Assembly (NCBI GenBank): GCA_963678675.1
Contig: OY783193.1
Coordinates: forward strand, 35,626,430-35,690,429
Length of the DNA stretch: 64,000 bases
From: Xiphydria camelus
Taxonomy: Eukaryota > Arthropoda > Insecta > Hymenoptera > Xiphydriidae
Direction: 5' to 3'
The position numbers and the translations under genes were made by a program. Under the pieces are notes generated by a model. The model had not been told where the DNA came from, ran no database searches, and was given only the letters and a program-made list of their open reading frames with translations. Shown here one piece after another: positions 44,616-57,621 of the stretch; the first letter of the stretch is position 1, and each line of letters starts with the position of its first letter.

Positions 44616-45078
44616 CATTGAGGAAAATAAGTTATGAATCCAAGTAAATGTTACAGTTTTCTTGGTACTATTCATGTCAATGGTTTACTCGAGTCAAATA
44701 ATGTTTGCTTGGATTTAATTAATTTTCTTCAATCCGAACAACTGTCACTTGACTCACGTACACCAAGGGAAAAGGTTTAGTTGAATTCGAATCCAATAGA
44801 AAAATTTATTTACGATAAATATATGAATTCATTCGCATAGAACAAAAGTCTATTCGAATTTGATAAATGTTTCGCGTATCTTTTCAATCAAGGACGACCC
44901 CAGCAGAAAATTAATTTAATCCAAATATATTTTTGTTTAATATGAATAAATTCCTATTCACCTTAAATACATTTTTCTCTCAGGATCACATTCACTAGAC
45001 TTTTTCCCTGGGTGTAAACCAGAATAGTGCCAAGAAAAAATCATTTACTTGGATCCCCGCTATTTATTTTCCTCAGTG
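44616..45078. mobile_element. Element M with CATTGAGGAAAATAAG ends, interrupted
   Basis: Ends CATTGAGGAAAATAAG and CTATTTATTTTCCTCAGTG, with subterminal AATCCAAGTAAATG mirrored by CATTTACTTGGAT and TTCTTGGTACTATTC by GAATAGTGCCAAGAA. A complete family C MITE (44761-45014) sits inside. Confidence 0.82.
44761..45014. mobile_element. MITE family C, copy 2, nested in M
   Basis: 254 bp, CACCAAGGGAAAAGGTTTAG to GACTTTTTCCCTGGGTG, flanked by TA at 44759-44760 and 45015-45016. It contains AGAACAAAAGTCTATTCGAA like the other C copies. Confidence 0.88.
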
Positions 45079-45762
45079 CATATCAAACTTTATATACAGG
45101 GCGTCTCACTCAGGACACAGTCACGCTGTTTATTTCCGTTATCTGTCTCATTTCACAAACAAGTATTTCAAACACAAAGTACCCGAGTACGTGCTTTAGA
45201 AAGCGAGGGAACCTCAATTTTGCTTCGTCTCTCTCGAGAAGCAACAACACCCGGCGACTTCGCGCGTTATTGGCGACAGGAAGAGGAACGCCAGCGACGA
45301 ACCATTTTCACGTCAGTCACTCGAGCGGAAACGGCTGGTCGCGGATAGACGCGTTCGATTCCGGCGACGATAACGCCGGTCAGGTCCGCGGTGACGCTTT
45401 CCCGGCGTCCGTCGCAACCCTCGTTGCGCCTCTCGCCCCCGCACTCGGGTGTATCTGGATCGGGCTTGTGCGGGATGTTGCGCGCGTGTGGGAGAGCTCG
45501 AGTTCGCGGCGCGTCGTCTCGCGCTGCTGCGGCGTTGCACGCGTATAGGTGCACCGCCAGGATGCAGGTATGCAGCAGCGGCAGCGGTACGCTGCTGATC
45601 TCGTTATAACCCTCGTTGTTACCCTGCAAATGGATTTGCGGCTGCGCAGATTAGGATCGGGCCGAGTTTCCCAGCATCTCCGTGGAATACCTCGTTCGGG
45701 TTGCCGGGGAGAAAAATTAACGCGGGAAACGAGGAAGACGGTGTTAATTGCGAATTGAAGCT
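45079..45762. other. Intergenic, GC-richer
   Basis: Several overlapping ORFs (up to 173 codons, 45027-45548) exist in four frames, which points to composition rather than a gene. A GCAGCGGCAGCGG run lies near 45573. Confidence 0.4.
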
Positions 45763-46157
45763 ACACATCGTCGGTCTTATCACGTAAGGGCGTAATCTCA
45801 GAAAATTTGAAAATTGAGTTAAGACCGCCAATAGGTTGCTTAAGCCTTGTATTTTTATCTCACGACCCGGCGTACCTCAACATTTTATACTTTCGCTCCC
45901 CATATATATTTTTCGTCGTATCTCAAAATAATCAAAATTTAAATCTCAAGTATAGTAGGCCTAACTTAGGATAGGCCCATACGTGCGATTTAAAAGGCAT
46001 TCAAGCGCATAACTTTATACATAAAAAAAATCACCAAGCTATAAAAATAATTGCAGGACTTATTCACAATGAAAAATCGTAAAATATTTAAAATCGCTCT
46101 CCTGAGGAATCATCAAAACTGAGATACGCCCTTACGTGATAAGACCGACGATATGTA
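45763..46157. repeat. 395-bp palindromic element
   Basis: ACATCGTCGGTCTTATCACG and TAAGGGCGTA pair with TACGCCCTTA and CGTGATAAGACCGACGATAT. The loop of about 320 bp is AT-rich. TA lies just outside the arms. Confidence 0.82.
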
Positions 46158-46802
46158 CGTATTGGATAGTTTTTTTATGTCGAATTATGGAGAAGCACGG
46201 TTGAAATTGAGGGCCGATTCTCTCGTTAACAAGCACCGAGGCGTAGATATGCATTTTTGCAATGTACAGTGCTACCTCCCTAACTTTATCGCTCTGTAAT
46301 TTTCGTTTCCCTTGGACGTTCGATCGATGAGCGCCGGGCAATCATTCTCCCTCTATTTTTTCTGCGCGTTGATACGTGATAGGCGCTTTTTATCTTTGGG
46401 CCGCCCTTTAGCCGGAGAGGGAGCATTCTGTAAGCTACGAGCGTGAAAAGTCAGGAAGACAGCACTGTAGCGTGTTCGGTTATAAGTTCTTTTATAATCT
46501 TTGGAAGAAGTAATTATCTGCAAAACCTATTTTCTCACTCAAGTTTCCAGTAATTATAGATGAATAATCCGGTAAAGTTGGAAAACAAACATTTTTAAGT
46601 AGGCATTTATTTAAACGAATGTATTACTCCCAATGCCTGGTATAATTTTTTTTGATGACGACCTAGAATTAAATATTAATATAAGGCGTTTTCTAATTGC
46701 TGTTGCTAAAAACAAACATTTCTAACATTGAACGTTTACGCAATATTGCAGTCAAAGACGTTTACAATATTTTATAAGTGTTACAACTGATGTATCTACA
46801 AA
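46158..46802. other. Intergenic, nothing recognised
   Basis: No gene or repeat supported. Confidence 0.5.
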
Positions 46803-47045
46803 CCCAGGTGAAAAAGTTCTACATATACATATATTTTGTATATTATAATCCATATGTGAATTTGATGATACATGAATCATGTATGATTTTTCATTAACCG
46901 TGTTCAGACTGTATATGGATCATGTAAACGTTCAAAAATCTCTATACAGTCCTTATACGGTCAATATAGAAATCATATATGATCCACATATGACCAAATC
47001 CACACATGTGGACTATATACAAAATATAGAGAATTTTTCCGCCTG
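46803..47045. repeat. Palindromic element with CCCAGGTGAAAAA ends
   Basis: CCCAGGTGAAAAA and TATATTTTGTATATT are mirrored by TTTTTCCGCCTGG and ACTATATACAAAATATAGA. The interior repeats CATATGTG and ATCATGTA motifs. The ORF across it (46879-47118) is incidental. Confidence 0.65.
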
Positions 47046-48079
47046 GAAAGAAATGCAAAGTATTGCTAGAAATCTCCAACACATCAGCACAGGACTTCGC
47101 GCAGTAGTAAAGTTATGATTAACGTTTTCTTCCTCTTCCCGTTATTAAATTAAACTCAGAGCGCAGCTCGACGTCCGTAAGAACGACGTTAAAATTATTA
47201 TTTATAGCAGCCGTACTATCCCCTCTTTCCCTTCCACCCCGGCAACCCCATTCTCTCGCATATCCAGATCGTTCCTCCAGATATTTATCTAGGGACGAGA
47301 TACGGGTGCTCGATTCCCGCAGACAGGAAGCAGAGCTCGGCGCGGTGTGAACACAGCACACGGGGAGGACTGTTGCGTAAATATCGAGCGAATGAAACGT
47401 TTTCGCGGTCAAAACCTCGGTCAACACGCGGACCGCTACTTTTGTCCCGCAGGTAAAATATTAGCCGATTCTCGAGTGGGTAGTGCCGCGCGGTACGCGC
47501 CGGATGGTGCTTCCTTGCCCATTCATCGATTCTTCGAGGTACTCCGGTAGTCCTAAGTAGATACATCCGACCTGGTCGGGTCAGGTGTGACGCGCGACGA
47601 TTCTAATGCCTAATAATCCATTTATGGGGAGCATTGTGCGTTTCGTGAAAGGCGACTGATGTATTTTTAGGGTCCCATCGCAGTGCACTCGTCTCCTGCG
47701 TCCGCGACCATACGGCGAGTACCTAACTGTTATTACCTGTACGCATTGCGACGTCTGAGTAGAAATGTATGAATACGGTTATAGGTTTGTATTGGTCCAT
47801 CGTGTTTAAAAATTCTCCCCCCAGAATATGTAGATAATATATTTCAGATGTTTTTGATGGCTAAGGCGATAACGAGTTTCGAAATAAATAGTGCGTCTAC
47901 TTGACAATGTCAATTTTATCTCACTATCAGTGATTTTTCAATCGGATTTTTGGTAAGACGCTTTTTTGAGGATCACTTCGAGCTACAAACAAGTTTCAAG
48001 TTTATACAAATCTTACGATCGTGATGAGTAATAAAATCAACGAGATAAAATAAATTCCACCACTTTCTATTATTAATTA
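47046..48079. other. Intergenic, nothing recognised
   Basis: Balanced composition at 47.1-47.75 kb with overlapping short ORFs on both strands; AT-rich after. No gene supported. Confidence 0.45.
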
Positions 48080-48561
48080 GGGTAGAGTGGGGCTAAAAGT
48101 GCCGGAGGTAAAAAGTGTCCTGTGATAAATTTTCATAAATAAACCATTTCATTAATTCGCAATCAGCGTTGTCTAGCAATTGTCGCATGCGGAGACTATT
48201 TCTGCGGAGACATCAAGAAAACAATTTATTTGTAGTGAATAAATGTTTGTTTAAATATGGCGAAATAAATATTGTATTGAATCAAGTAAATATTTGTTAA
48301 CTATTGCGATATTTATTTGGCATAATTAGATTCTTTAAGGTAACCATTTGAATGAAATAAGCATTTTAATAGTTAATATATATTTTCTTACCCTAATGAA
48401 ATATTTACTTTGGCGTATTTAAAATTACATTTATTAACTGTTAATAAACTGTTCTCTCGGTGTATGTAACACAATTATCAAATAGTAATTTATTCTTTGA
48501 GACTAGCCGAATGGTACCTATTTTTTACCCCGCGACACTTTTAGCTCCATTCTACTCTACT
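48080..48561. mobile_element. Palindromic element with family N inside
   Basis: GGTAGAGTGGGGCTAAAAGT and GTAAAAAGTGTCC are mirrored by ACACTTTTAGCTCCATTCTA and CCTATTTTTTACC. Within it, about 48236-48465 matches the repeat at 23036-23205 in reverse and ends CTCTCGGTGTA. Confidence 0.75.
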
Positions 48562-49799
48562 ACTATCTCGAAGCGCACTAAAGACATAATAATATCAGAC
48601 ACATAATCAGTTCTTTTTATTCGAAAATTTATCTCTCGTGAAATATACATTTTTCGTCCAAATTGCAATCTGAAACATAGATAGATGAAATTAAATAAAA
48701 AGAGGAATAAAACGAAATAAACTATAATTTAAATAATTGTATCATACAGTATATAAAAGAATCTTCGCGGGGAGAGCTTTCAATTAGTCCACGCGCACAT
48801 CCGCCTGCACTCTAATCTCCACGCTCCACCTTCCCATCGCGTGCAGCATTGACGTCAGGAGGCGCGTGCGCGCGCGCGCGCGCCGACGTACATTCGAATG
48901 CGAAATCGCGCAATTATTTTTCCTCGAGACTGGCTTCGCTGCTCGAATACCTCCGCACAATCAAGGCGCATTCGTATATAATTCCCCGTGCGACAATCGT
49001 AGGAGCAGCAATAATAGACGGGCGTCGGCGACGCCGAGGCCCGGGGCGACGACAGCTGCGCCGGGGGGGTGGTCGGTCGCCTCGCGAAAATACAAATACA
49101 ACCCGGTGCACAATGCGTGAAAACATTCGGAGAAATCGCTTCGAGTTTAATGATAATTGTCGCAAACTACTTTATTATCCGTCGCTCGGCCGTGAGTAAC
49201 GCTTGCACTCGTTCGAGTTCGCGCGAGGAAACGATTAACTGCACTTGACTGGGCGTCGCATCGCTATGGGTACGTGTACGCGCGGCCGGCCGTGTCGCTC
49301 CTGGACTTTTCCCCTTCGCGTCACACTCGACGACGCGCGCGCTGCCCTTGCCGTTGCAGCGTTTCCGTTACCGAAACGCGAACGTGTAGAGGCAGCTATA
49401 TCGCGGTTATCGTAAATGTATCCTGGCGGTGCGATAAAGCTGCAATTTAGCGTGCTGCAAGAGAGCGCAGATGGCTGCAGCGAATACAGAAAAAGTCCGC
49501 GGCAAAGTTACACTATAGGCTTGTATTATCGATTTCGATGGCTGAACATTTTAATTTGTCGACATTTACAAATACTTGTGTGTATGTATTTTAGTCGCAA
49601 TTATATTCCGTGTAATTTTTAGCAGGGGTATCGGTATTTATGCCGTTGAGCGGATTCATCAGTCGGTAGAGCTGAGAATACATATAATGGACGGGAAACG
49701 ATCGTACGATCCACTAAAATCGGCACTAATCGGTACCTAATTGCTACTGTCCACTGGAAGTACTCGATTTCGGCTGTGTGTTTGTCATTAATAAAGCTT
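48562..49799. other. Intergenic with GC-rich stretch
   Basis: GC-rich 48.8-49.4 kb around an alternating GC run (48862-48883) and a G-run near 49063. Overlapping ORFs in several frames, none recognisable. Possibly regulatory DNA, but nothing specific. Confidence 0.4.
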
Positions 49800-50054
49800 C
49801 ACTGAGGGAAAAGGTCTAGTTGTGAATACGAACCTAATAGACACATTTATTTGAGACAAATAGGAATTTATTCACGTCGAACAAAAGTCTATTAGAATTT
49901 GATAAATGTTTTGTATATCTTTTTAATCGAGTACGGACCTGGTAGAACATTTATGTAATTCGAATAGACTTTTGTTCGATGTGAATAAATTCCTATTCGT
50001 CTGAAATAAATTTTTCTATTAGATTCGTATTCAACGAAATCTTTTCCCTGGGTG
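49800..50054. mobile_element. MITE family C, copy 3
   Basis: CACTGAGGGAAAAGGTCTAG to GAAATCTTTTCCCTGGGTG. Long arms include ATAGGAATTTATTCACGTCG against GATGTGAATAAATTCCTAT. The best preserved C copy. Confidence 0.9.
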
Positions 50055-51545
50055 TTACGCATGATGTCTAGCGGTCGGGAAATTTTGGAAAACCTGAAAA
50101 AGTCAGGGAAGAGTCAGGAAAGTGTCAGGAGAAGTAAAGAACTTTTTGGAATTTTTCGACAATAATCAAATTTCACGAATAGCTTGACTTCCAGTCTGTC
50201 CAAATTGTTAAGAATTCATATGGAAATCTAAAAAAAGTATCCGTCCTTTTCTGTTCTAAAAAAATCCATTAAATAATAATATGATTCGACAAAATTACAT
50301 TACTTTAATATTCATTTCTCAGTTAATTTGTTCATCCGATGAAAAATGATTGAGACGTAATACTTTAAATCAATAGATCAGGAAATTTGCCTATCTCAGA
50401 TTGGAAAACTTGAAAGAGTCAGGAAATTTCCCTTCAACATTTCGCTAGACACCGTGTTACAATGTTTTTCCTTTATTGATCAGGTAAACATTTCAAACGC
50501 GGATAATTTTTTTTACTTTCCCATAGAAGCACACGTGAAGCAAATTTCGGAAAGCTCATTTTCAGTATTTTATATTGGCGTTTATTTTATATTCGTTGCT
50601 CCGCTCTACGAATACGAATGCAATAAATTTAGAATATTAATATTTCTAATCGAAATTAAGCGTGAGGTTTCGAAACTCCCCCGTGGCGAGTCAGTCCTCG
50701 TCACGAGTGCCGAACGCCCCGCGGAGACACTTCGGGGTGTAACCGAGCGCGTGATCCAATGCACCTACTCTCGAGTCCTCGAGCCCCACCGGCGACATAC
50801 TGTGGCTTTCTCGAGGGCCCTCCGCGACCCAAATAAATCGGAAACAAATTCGATTGGAATCTGCGGATTTTACCGCTCGAAATAATATTCGCTCGTGCGT
50901 GAACGCCGCCGCGGCGACGCCGAGTGTTCGCGAACCGCGAAGGGGGTGGTGATACCGAGGGCCCGTGATGTCCGACGCGTGTCCCTCCGTCCGACTCGGC
51001 GCGCTATGCCGGCGGAATTTCCGAGTCGGGTAAACACCCTGGTGTATTAAGACGCGCGGGTAGATTGAGCCGGGTCGCCGCCATTATGTTCCTAGGGGTC
51101 GTGCGGAATTAGTCGTCCATTCTGCCACTGCGGTTAATTGCGAATTCCTGATTGAAACTGTCATAGCTCTCTTGTTACGTTTTAAGTAATGTCGATCAGT
51201 GCTGAGCTAATTTGGAGGGACAATTTCATTTGTTGTTATATTAAATTTGTTCGTATTGTCTGCTTTGTGATTTTTTGATTGAAATTCTCCAACGATCTAG
51301 ATACTTTTATATTTGTCATCTATAGATCTTCATCGCGATTGTTATAGATAATTTAACGTGTTTATTTTCTTTGTACCATTTGAGGACATTATCTATCTTA
51401 TGTGGTATACGTTGGTTTTTTGCTGATTACTACTGATTACTACCTATTCGTTACATAAAAGTTTAAATCAATTTTTATCCAATTCCGTCTTCATTGATGG
51501 GATTTATAACAGAGAAGCTAACAGCTTTCTGATGAATTTATCCCA
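50055..51545. other. Intergenic, nothing certain
   Basis: At 50068-50455 a loose palindrome begins TGTCTAGCGGTCGGGAAATT and ends GGAAATTTCCCTTCAACA then CGCTAGACA; repeated GTCAGG motifs lie within. The ORF at 50454-50885 is not recognisable. Confidence 0.4.
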
Positions 51546-51838
51546 CACTGAGAGAAATAATTGCTGGTGCAAAAGAATGTTTTCTTCACTCGAAAACATA
51601 ATATAATTCCAGGATCTGGCCATAGTTTTCTTTGTGCGAGAAAATATTTGATAGGCTCGAGTAATTGCCTTTTCTTTTTCGCGCAAAAAGAATTTCTCAT
51701 TCCAACGAAGGTAGGTACTCTTGAATCAAGAATACATATATTCTTCGACCAAGTATCTATATTTTTTTTAAATTCGTAAGATCGCACGTTCTTGATGCGA
51801 GACATGTTTTTTGACACTAGCAATTATTTCTCTCAGTG
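51546..51838. mobile_element. MITE family F, copy 2
   Basis: 293 bp, CACTGAGAGAAATAATTGCT to CTAGCAATTATTTCTCTCAGTG. Related to 27860-28130. Mirror blocks include TTTGTGCGAGAAAATA and TTTTTCGCGCAAAAAG. Confidence 0.88.
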
Positions 51839-52483
51839 CGGTTGGACAAAGACTGCTCATAACATTTCACGTGAATTATAATTTTCATAAATTTTGCAAA
51901 CATAATTAAGAAAAATACAAACTTTAACGTCGAGGAGTGCATTCGGGTGACTCACAGGTCGCGATACGAATTATCGTCGGCGCTGCGAGTACCGAGCGGA
52001 GATGTTTAAAAAAATGTCGAAATGGACCGCTATTTATAAAGGCTTTTGTATGCATCCGGCCGGTGTTTGCCGTGCGGCTCCCGGTAGCTGTGCGATCGAG
52101 GTGTCTTCCACAGTATTTCTTTACACACGTACGTATTTTTTACCTCGCGCGTACTTTCCAACACGCACACGTAGGTACGTGCCGTGCCCGGCTAATGGAC
52201 GCTACTCGAGACCACTTCGATGGCGGTAAACATCATCCACGTCGGTTCTGAAAACCCATTGCGCGCTCCTGCAACTCTTATTCTTTGTATGGTTGCGTGC
52301 ACGCGGAAGAACGCGCGTTGTACTCGCGACGAATTTTCGATCTAACGGTCGATTCGCTCCACCTTATCTCGATCGGGTTGAAAAGTTTGCTATAAATCGC
52401 TGCCGATGACCTTTCGTAAATATGTGAAGCTTTTAATTCTTTTCCTTACATATATATAGAGTATATGTGTGTACACCTAACTG
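51839..52483. other. Intergenic, nothing recognised
   Basis: Short overlapping ORFs only. Confidence 0.45.
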
Positions 52484-52661
52484 ATGAGACAGCGGAATGA
52501 ATTAAGAACTGCTATATCTCGCCAATTATCAATCAGGGAGAAAAATGTTTGGAATGAAAATTGTGGAGCAATTAATTTCGCACAAAATTTGTTAAGGACG
52601 TTTATCTCCCCTATCAACCAATCGCGAGATATAGTCATTGTTAGCGTTCCCGTTTAACTCA
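52484..52661. repeat. 178-bp palindrome
   Basis: TGAGACAGCGGAATGAATTA, CTATATCTCGCCAATTATC and GGGAGA are mirrored by TAGCGTTCCCGTTTAACTCA, CAATCGCGAGATATAG and TCTCCCC. Confidence 0.7.
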
Positions 52662-54023
52662 GCGTGCTATAAATGAATTAGATAACATGAAAATTGTACC
52701 GGAAGAAATATTTAATAGAGCTGAGGATATTTTTAGTTATTGTGAGTGCAACGAAAATAATACTGCGACAGCAGATCGTACATTGCTTCAATAGCTATAA
52801 ACGTATATTGCTGTAACAGGAATTAGTAATCGCTTTTCCCACTCCAGCAATTTCATTCAAAATATTCGTTGCGGCTCCTCGTAAATTTGTTTAGTCTATC
52901 TGCTGAAAATTTAATTAACAACATCACGAAAAATTGCCGAGAAAATTAATCAACGCACTCTCTGTTTACGTTCCCGCGAGAAAAAGAGGACAAAATTTCC
53001 CTTCCAAAATCAATTTTGCAAGATTATTCGTCCGTTCCACCTGCAGCTTCTTTATCAATGCAATTCGACGGTTTACGTATACACGGCAAACCTTTAGCCT
53101 CGACGACAAGGGTGACGCGCGAAAATGACGTAGAGCCGCGAAACGAGCTAACGCGGGGCGCCCAGAAGTTTCACCCCCCGAATTCCCGGCGCACTCATTG
53201 GTCCCGCCGTTTACGAGGTTAGTAACGGGAGCCGGGACTCCCGGTAGTTTTGCCAGCCGGCGAAACTTGATCGTCTGATTCTCGAACGAGGTGCCAGTCG
53301 TATCCCCCGGGAAGATGGTTGCCAGCCTCCGGGCAAAATTCCCCGCTCCCCCGGGAACCGTAGAGGTATTTAGCCGCGGCTAATGCGAGCGTTACAGCGC
53401 GCGCGGTTGCGGATCCCCTTTATCGTCTGTGCCCTCTTCATCGCGCGAAATATCTCAAGAGAAACTCGCGCGCGACGTTGCGCCGGTGATAAGCTTTCGC
53501 TGCGCATGGAATTCGATCTTCTTATAATATAAAAAATATTCATATTTTTAAATTCAATTCAATTTGTTGTCTGTAAACGTATTTAACGTCATACGAAAGA
53601 GAAAATGTCGAAAAAAAATTATTATTCGCTGAGTTACGTTGAGAACAATTTCTTGGTCAATCTAATCAAAATTGTGGAAACGATGACCAAACCGTTTGCT
53701 GAAATATGGAACCTCCATTTGTTTGATTAAACTGACCACTTTTTTGATAGAATAACTAATCGTTCGGTTGGAATAACTGGATATTTGGTTGGAACAATTT
53801 GATATTTGGTTTAAACGACCAGTATTATGGTTAGAATAACTAAACGTATTTAACTAGATACGTTTTGTCATTTTAACCTAATTATTTGTTTAAGTGTATC
53901 AGTGTACTTTTCTCTACACACGTTGTGACGTCAACGATACGCAAGAGAGACGCACTTATACCAAGCAACGAGTGCGAAAAAGACAGGCTTACAACACGAT
54001 GAGGTAGCTGCATTTCAAAATGT
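52662..54023. other. Intergenic, nothing recognised
   Basis: Balanced at 53.1-53.5 kb. At 53.65-53.9 kb GGTTGGAATAACT/GGTTAGAATAACT-like motifs recur several times. No gene supported. Confidence 0.45.
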
Positions 54024-54579
54024 CATTTTCCAGCTCAAATAGGGGTTCACATATTACGTCACACAATTTTCGGCCTCTCCCTTTGTTACAGTTTGTCACA
54101 AACTTAAGCCCCCTGCCCTCCTTCTGCGACATTACAAAAATATGTAGGTATGTGACTAAAATATTTTTTAAAAAACGTCAAATGTTTCGCATTTGCTTGA
54201 ATTATTCTATTTATTTGATCTACTTCCATTTTCCTGTGACCACATGAGAAGGTAAAACGAAATATTAAATATCAATAATATAGGTACTAATTTTTTAATC
54301 TGTATTTATTTCAATATAGCTTCGTAACGACTAGAATATCAGAACCTTGACAAATTATAATGAAAAAACGCAGTTTGTAAAACAACGTTTCACACGAAAA
54401 ATGCAGTTTTTTTTGGGCAATATTATACCGTTTTATCTACTTAAAACTTGTGATTTCATAAATACAAGTCTCTCCTCCCCCCTCCCATGTTTTATTTTGT
54501 CACACTTTCCTCAACCCCTTTTCCCCTCTCAAGGCGTGACGTAATAGGTTATGTGAACAGCCCCTAAAGCTGAAAATGA
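54024..54579. repeat. 556-bp palindromic element
   Basis: CATTTTCCAGCTCAAATAGG, GGTTCACATATTACGTCAC are mirrored by GTGACGTAATAGGTTATGTG and CCCCTAAAGCTGAAAATG. The loop holds CTCCCCCCTCCC-type runs and ORFs of no known family. Confidence 0.78.
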
Positions 54580-55366
54580 AAGAAATACAGAGTAAATAAT
54601 TTCATTTTTAAATCTTTCGAATCTGCGATCCAAAAAAATTGCGAGAAAACCAAATTGTTATCGCGACGCGGCCGATCGTATTGTTTATAATTGGCTGCGT
54701 TGTACGGCGGACGCTCCGTGCTGTCCGCGCGATGACGTCGTCATAAATTGCAGCCATCTGAATGGCAAACATCTGTCCGCAGATGTGAAATTAATTTTTT
54801 TGTTGCCGTATCGATGCGTCACTATCGACAAGTCTCGCGCATACCTGGCGGTTATAACGCGCCGCGTAATATTACCGCTGATGTGTGTGCGGAGTGAGAG
54901 AATCGCGCGTTGACATCCACTTCCTCGATTTCCCCCTTCCACATTCGCGGGGAAACGGTCATCATCCGCGCGCGCGGCGAAAACGATCGCAGGAATAAAA
55001 ATCTAATGATTTCATTCGGCGCGATAGGCCGGGCCTGTAATTACCTGCAGGCTACGCCGGATACAACCCCCTGGCGATTAGCAGCCCCTCCGGTGATTAC
55101 AAAGTTAGGCTAAATAGGGGTACGGTGTTTGGGGAGAGCCTATACGTGGAGCTAATGCTAATCGTCGGTTGCAAGAACTTGTGTTGCGAGTCGGATATGT
55201 GTTGTGTGTCTATTTGGTAATCGCGAATACGATATCGCCTATTGTTATGCTTCGTGTCGTGCCGCTTTTTAGTTTTTTAGTTCGTTTGTTTCGAGGTTCG
55301 CCCATTTGACTAATCGTTCGTCTACCATATTACTAGACTTGCTCGCAAGAAAAAAGGAGCTTTTTA
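54580..55366. other. Intergenic, nothing recognised
   Basis: Short ORFs on both strands at 54.7-55.1 kb; nothing recognisable. Confidence 0.45.
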
Positions 55367-55720
55367 ATATCATTTATTGTTTACGAGGTATGAAAGTCAC
55401 CTCTATTTTTTCATATGAGACGTAATATTTTTATTCTCATAAAAGTTATAGAGCTTATCGAGACTAATAAGAAACGTATAAGATGAAATACTCATCCGCT
55501 GAATGGGGTTTATGAGATATTCCCACTTAAAATACAAGAATAAGTTACGCCCCACGCGACCAGCGAAATTTACTCTTGTACTTTCAGCAGAAATATCTCA
55601 TTTCATCTTATACATTTCTTATTAGTCTTGACAAACTATAATTTTTACGAGGATAGAGTATTAAGTTTCGTATGAAAAAATGTAGGTGATTCTCATACCT
55701 CGTAAACAATACGTGATATC
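55367..55720. repeat. 354-bp palindromic element
   Basis: ATATCATTTATTGTTTACGA, GGTATGA and ACTAATAAGAAACGTATAAG are mirrored by TCATACCTCGTAAACAATAC and CTTATACATTTCTTATTAGT. The arms are long and well matched. Confidence 0.82.
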
Positions 55721-56411
55721 AAAAATGTGTTGCATGTATCACCTATGTCCTCCTCGACACCAAACGACTTTTATTTGAAATATTTTTTCGCTAAATGTGG
55801 CAAATAACGGAAGTAAACAGCGTGGCTATTCTGAGTGGAACACCCTGTATACATCCGTATACCAATTTTCCCACGCGTATACAATATAAAATAGTTCTAC
55901 TACACTACAAAGTACAGAGTAGAACTATATAGTTACAACGTAACGTCGTGACGACGTCGAGGGACTCCCGGTGCGATGTCGTATCCGTGTTCCGCTCAGA
56001 AATTCCACTCACGTGCAAGATGGCGGCTGTAGTTTGTTCCCCGACATGCACCACCCCCTCTATCTCCCTCTCGTCCTCATCCTCGCCCCAAAACGACACG
56101 GGCGTCTCGACGCTGTGTTGGTTAGGCGTCCCAACAGTTTGACGACATGCCCATTATACCCCGCTCTCGACATATATATGTATTAGTCGGGCTCAGGGGT
56201 GGTGCGCGCGCGACTTCCAAGTACGAAACTCGCGGGGTTGGCGCCGTCTGCAGGGGCGAGGGGAGGTGCGGTGGAGCTAGAGGTCGCGGGTAGCTATTTG
56301 CCCTGTCTTTGTAAAATAAACGCTCTTAGAGCTTATCCCTGAATGCTAATTTTGCGAACGGGCTGCAAGGAAAGGGCGGCGGGGGAGGGGAATTACGCGA
56401 GTCAATTTCGA
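55721..56411. other. Intergenic, nothing recognised
   Basis: A CACCCTGTATA fragment at 55841-55851 resembles one end of the element at 27067-27784. Otherwise unremarkable short ORFs. Confidence 0.45.
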
Positions 56412-56838
56412 TTTTACTGGAAAACTGTGCACGTGTGTCAGCACACGAAAAAAAAAGGTATATTTTTTAATGTTCTGTAGATTAGATGTGATTGGTCTGC
56501 GACTGTAAAATTGTACAGTTTGAATAACAATGACGAGGTGTTTTTTCTTGATAATATTCATGGTTAACGATTAGAGTTTCGTAATGTACAATTCTATTTT
56601 CATATTTCAGTAAAGTTGAATTTTGCTGGAAAACAGTACAGGGGTAAGTATATGTATCAACACTCGAAAAGAAAAGGTATATTTTTAAATATATATTGTA
56701 GATTAGGGCTAACAAGTGTACGACTCTAAAATTGTGTAGTTTAAATAACAGTGACAAGGCATCTTATCTCGATAACATTTATGGTTAACGTTTAGAGCTC
56801 CATAATGTGCACTTACACTTTCATATTTCAGGAAAGTT
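56412..56838. repeat. 209-bp diverged tandem duplication
   Basis: TTTTACTGGAAAACTGTGCA at 56412 recurs as TTTTGCTGGAAAACAGTACA at 56621. Downstream AAGGTATATTTTT, GTAGATTAG, ATGGTTAACG and TTTCATATTTCAG follow in the same order in both copies. Confidence 0.9.
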
Positions 56839-57459
56839 ATGAAGGTAGTCTTATTTTTATCGCGCATTTGGAGTTTTTGTGGAAATGCAGCATCATCCTG
56901 TGATAGCGCATCGATCGTAATTCGATAGGGATAGACAGCCGATGATATAAGGTATCCTACCTATCCATACAGCATTCGATTCCTGGGGCCATCAAGTATT
57001 CGAAACTTTGAGAAGAAGCGCAGGAGGAAGAAGAAGACGGGGAGTAAAACGGAGACGAAGTGTCTGCAGCGGCTCCCGTTCTCGAGTCTAAGAAGAAATC
57101 TCTCGAAGCCCGTAAGTGGCTGAACGGCGGAGTTTTTGTAAACGATCCCCTCCCCTTCTTGTGTGCCCAGCGCACACAATCGTTTGACCGCTTTGTGGAA
57201 CGACGCAGCAACAAGCACAGCAGCAGCAGCAGCACAAGAGTTATATTGTACTGCACGGAGAACGTTGAAGGACGTATTTCTAATATGTACCAGTGATACC
57301 AGTGATATTTACAATCGACCCACTATTGTCCCACTAATGCATTTATTAATAGCTGGACATTTGGGTTTGCTTGTTTCATCGTATGTTCGTCATCTGTATT
57401 AGATCAATAATGGCCAAAAGTCAGGGCCAATATTGGTATTGAAATTCTGCCAAGAGTCG
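56839..57459. other. Intergenic, nothing recognised
   Basis: GAAGAAGA-rich at about 57010-57040 and a CAGCAGCAGCAGCA run near 57218. ORFs on both strands are compositional. Confidence 0.45.
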
Positions 57460-57621
57460 TTGTTGTCGTCATCGTCATCGTCATCATCATTATCATAATC
57501 ATCGTCATCGTTATCGTCCTCCTCATCGTCATCATGATAATTATCATCATAATCATGATGATGATGATCATCATCATCATCATCATCGTCACCGTCACTA
57601 TCATCATTATTATTATTATTT
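57460..57621. repeat. (TCATCG/TCATCA)n compound microsatellite
   Basis: About 160 bp of TCATCG, TCATCA and TTATTA units, which yields a Met/Ile/Thr-only shadow ORF on the minus strand. Confidence 0.95.
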
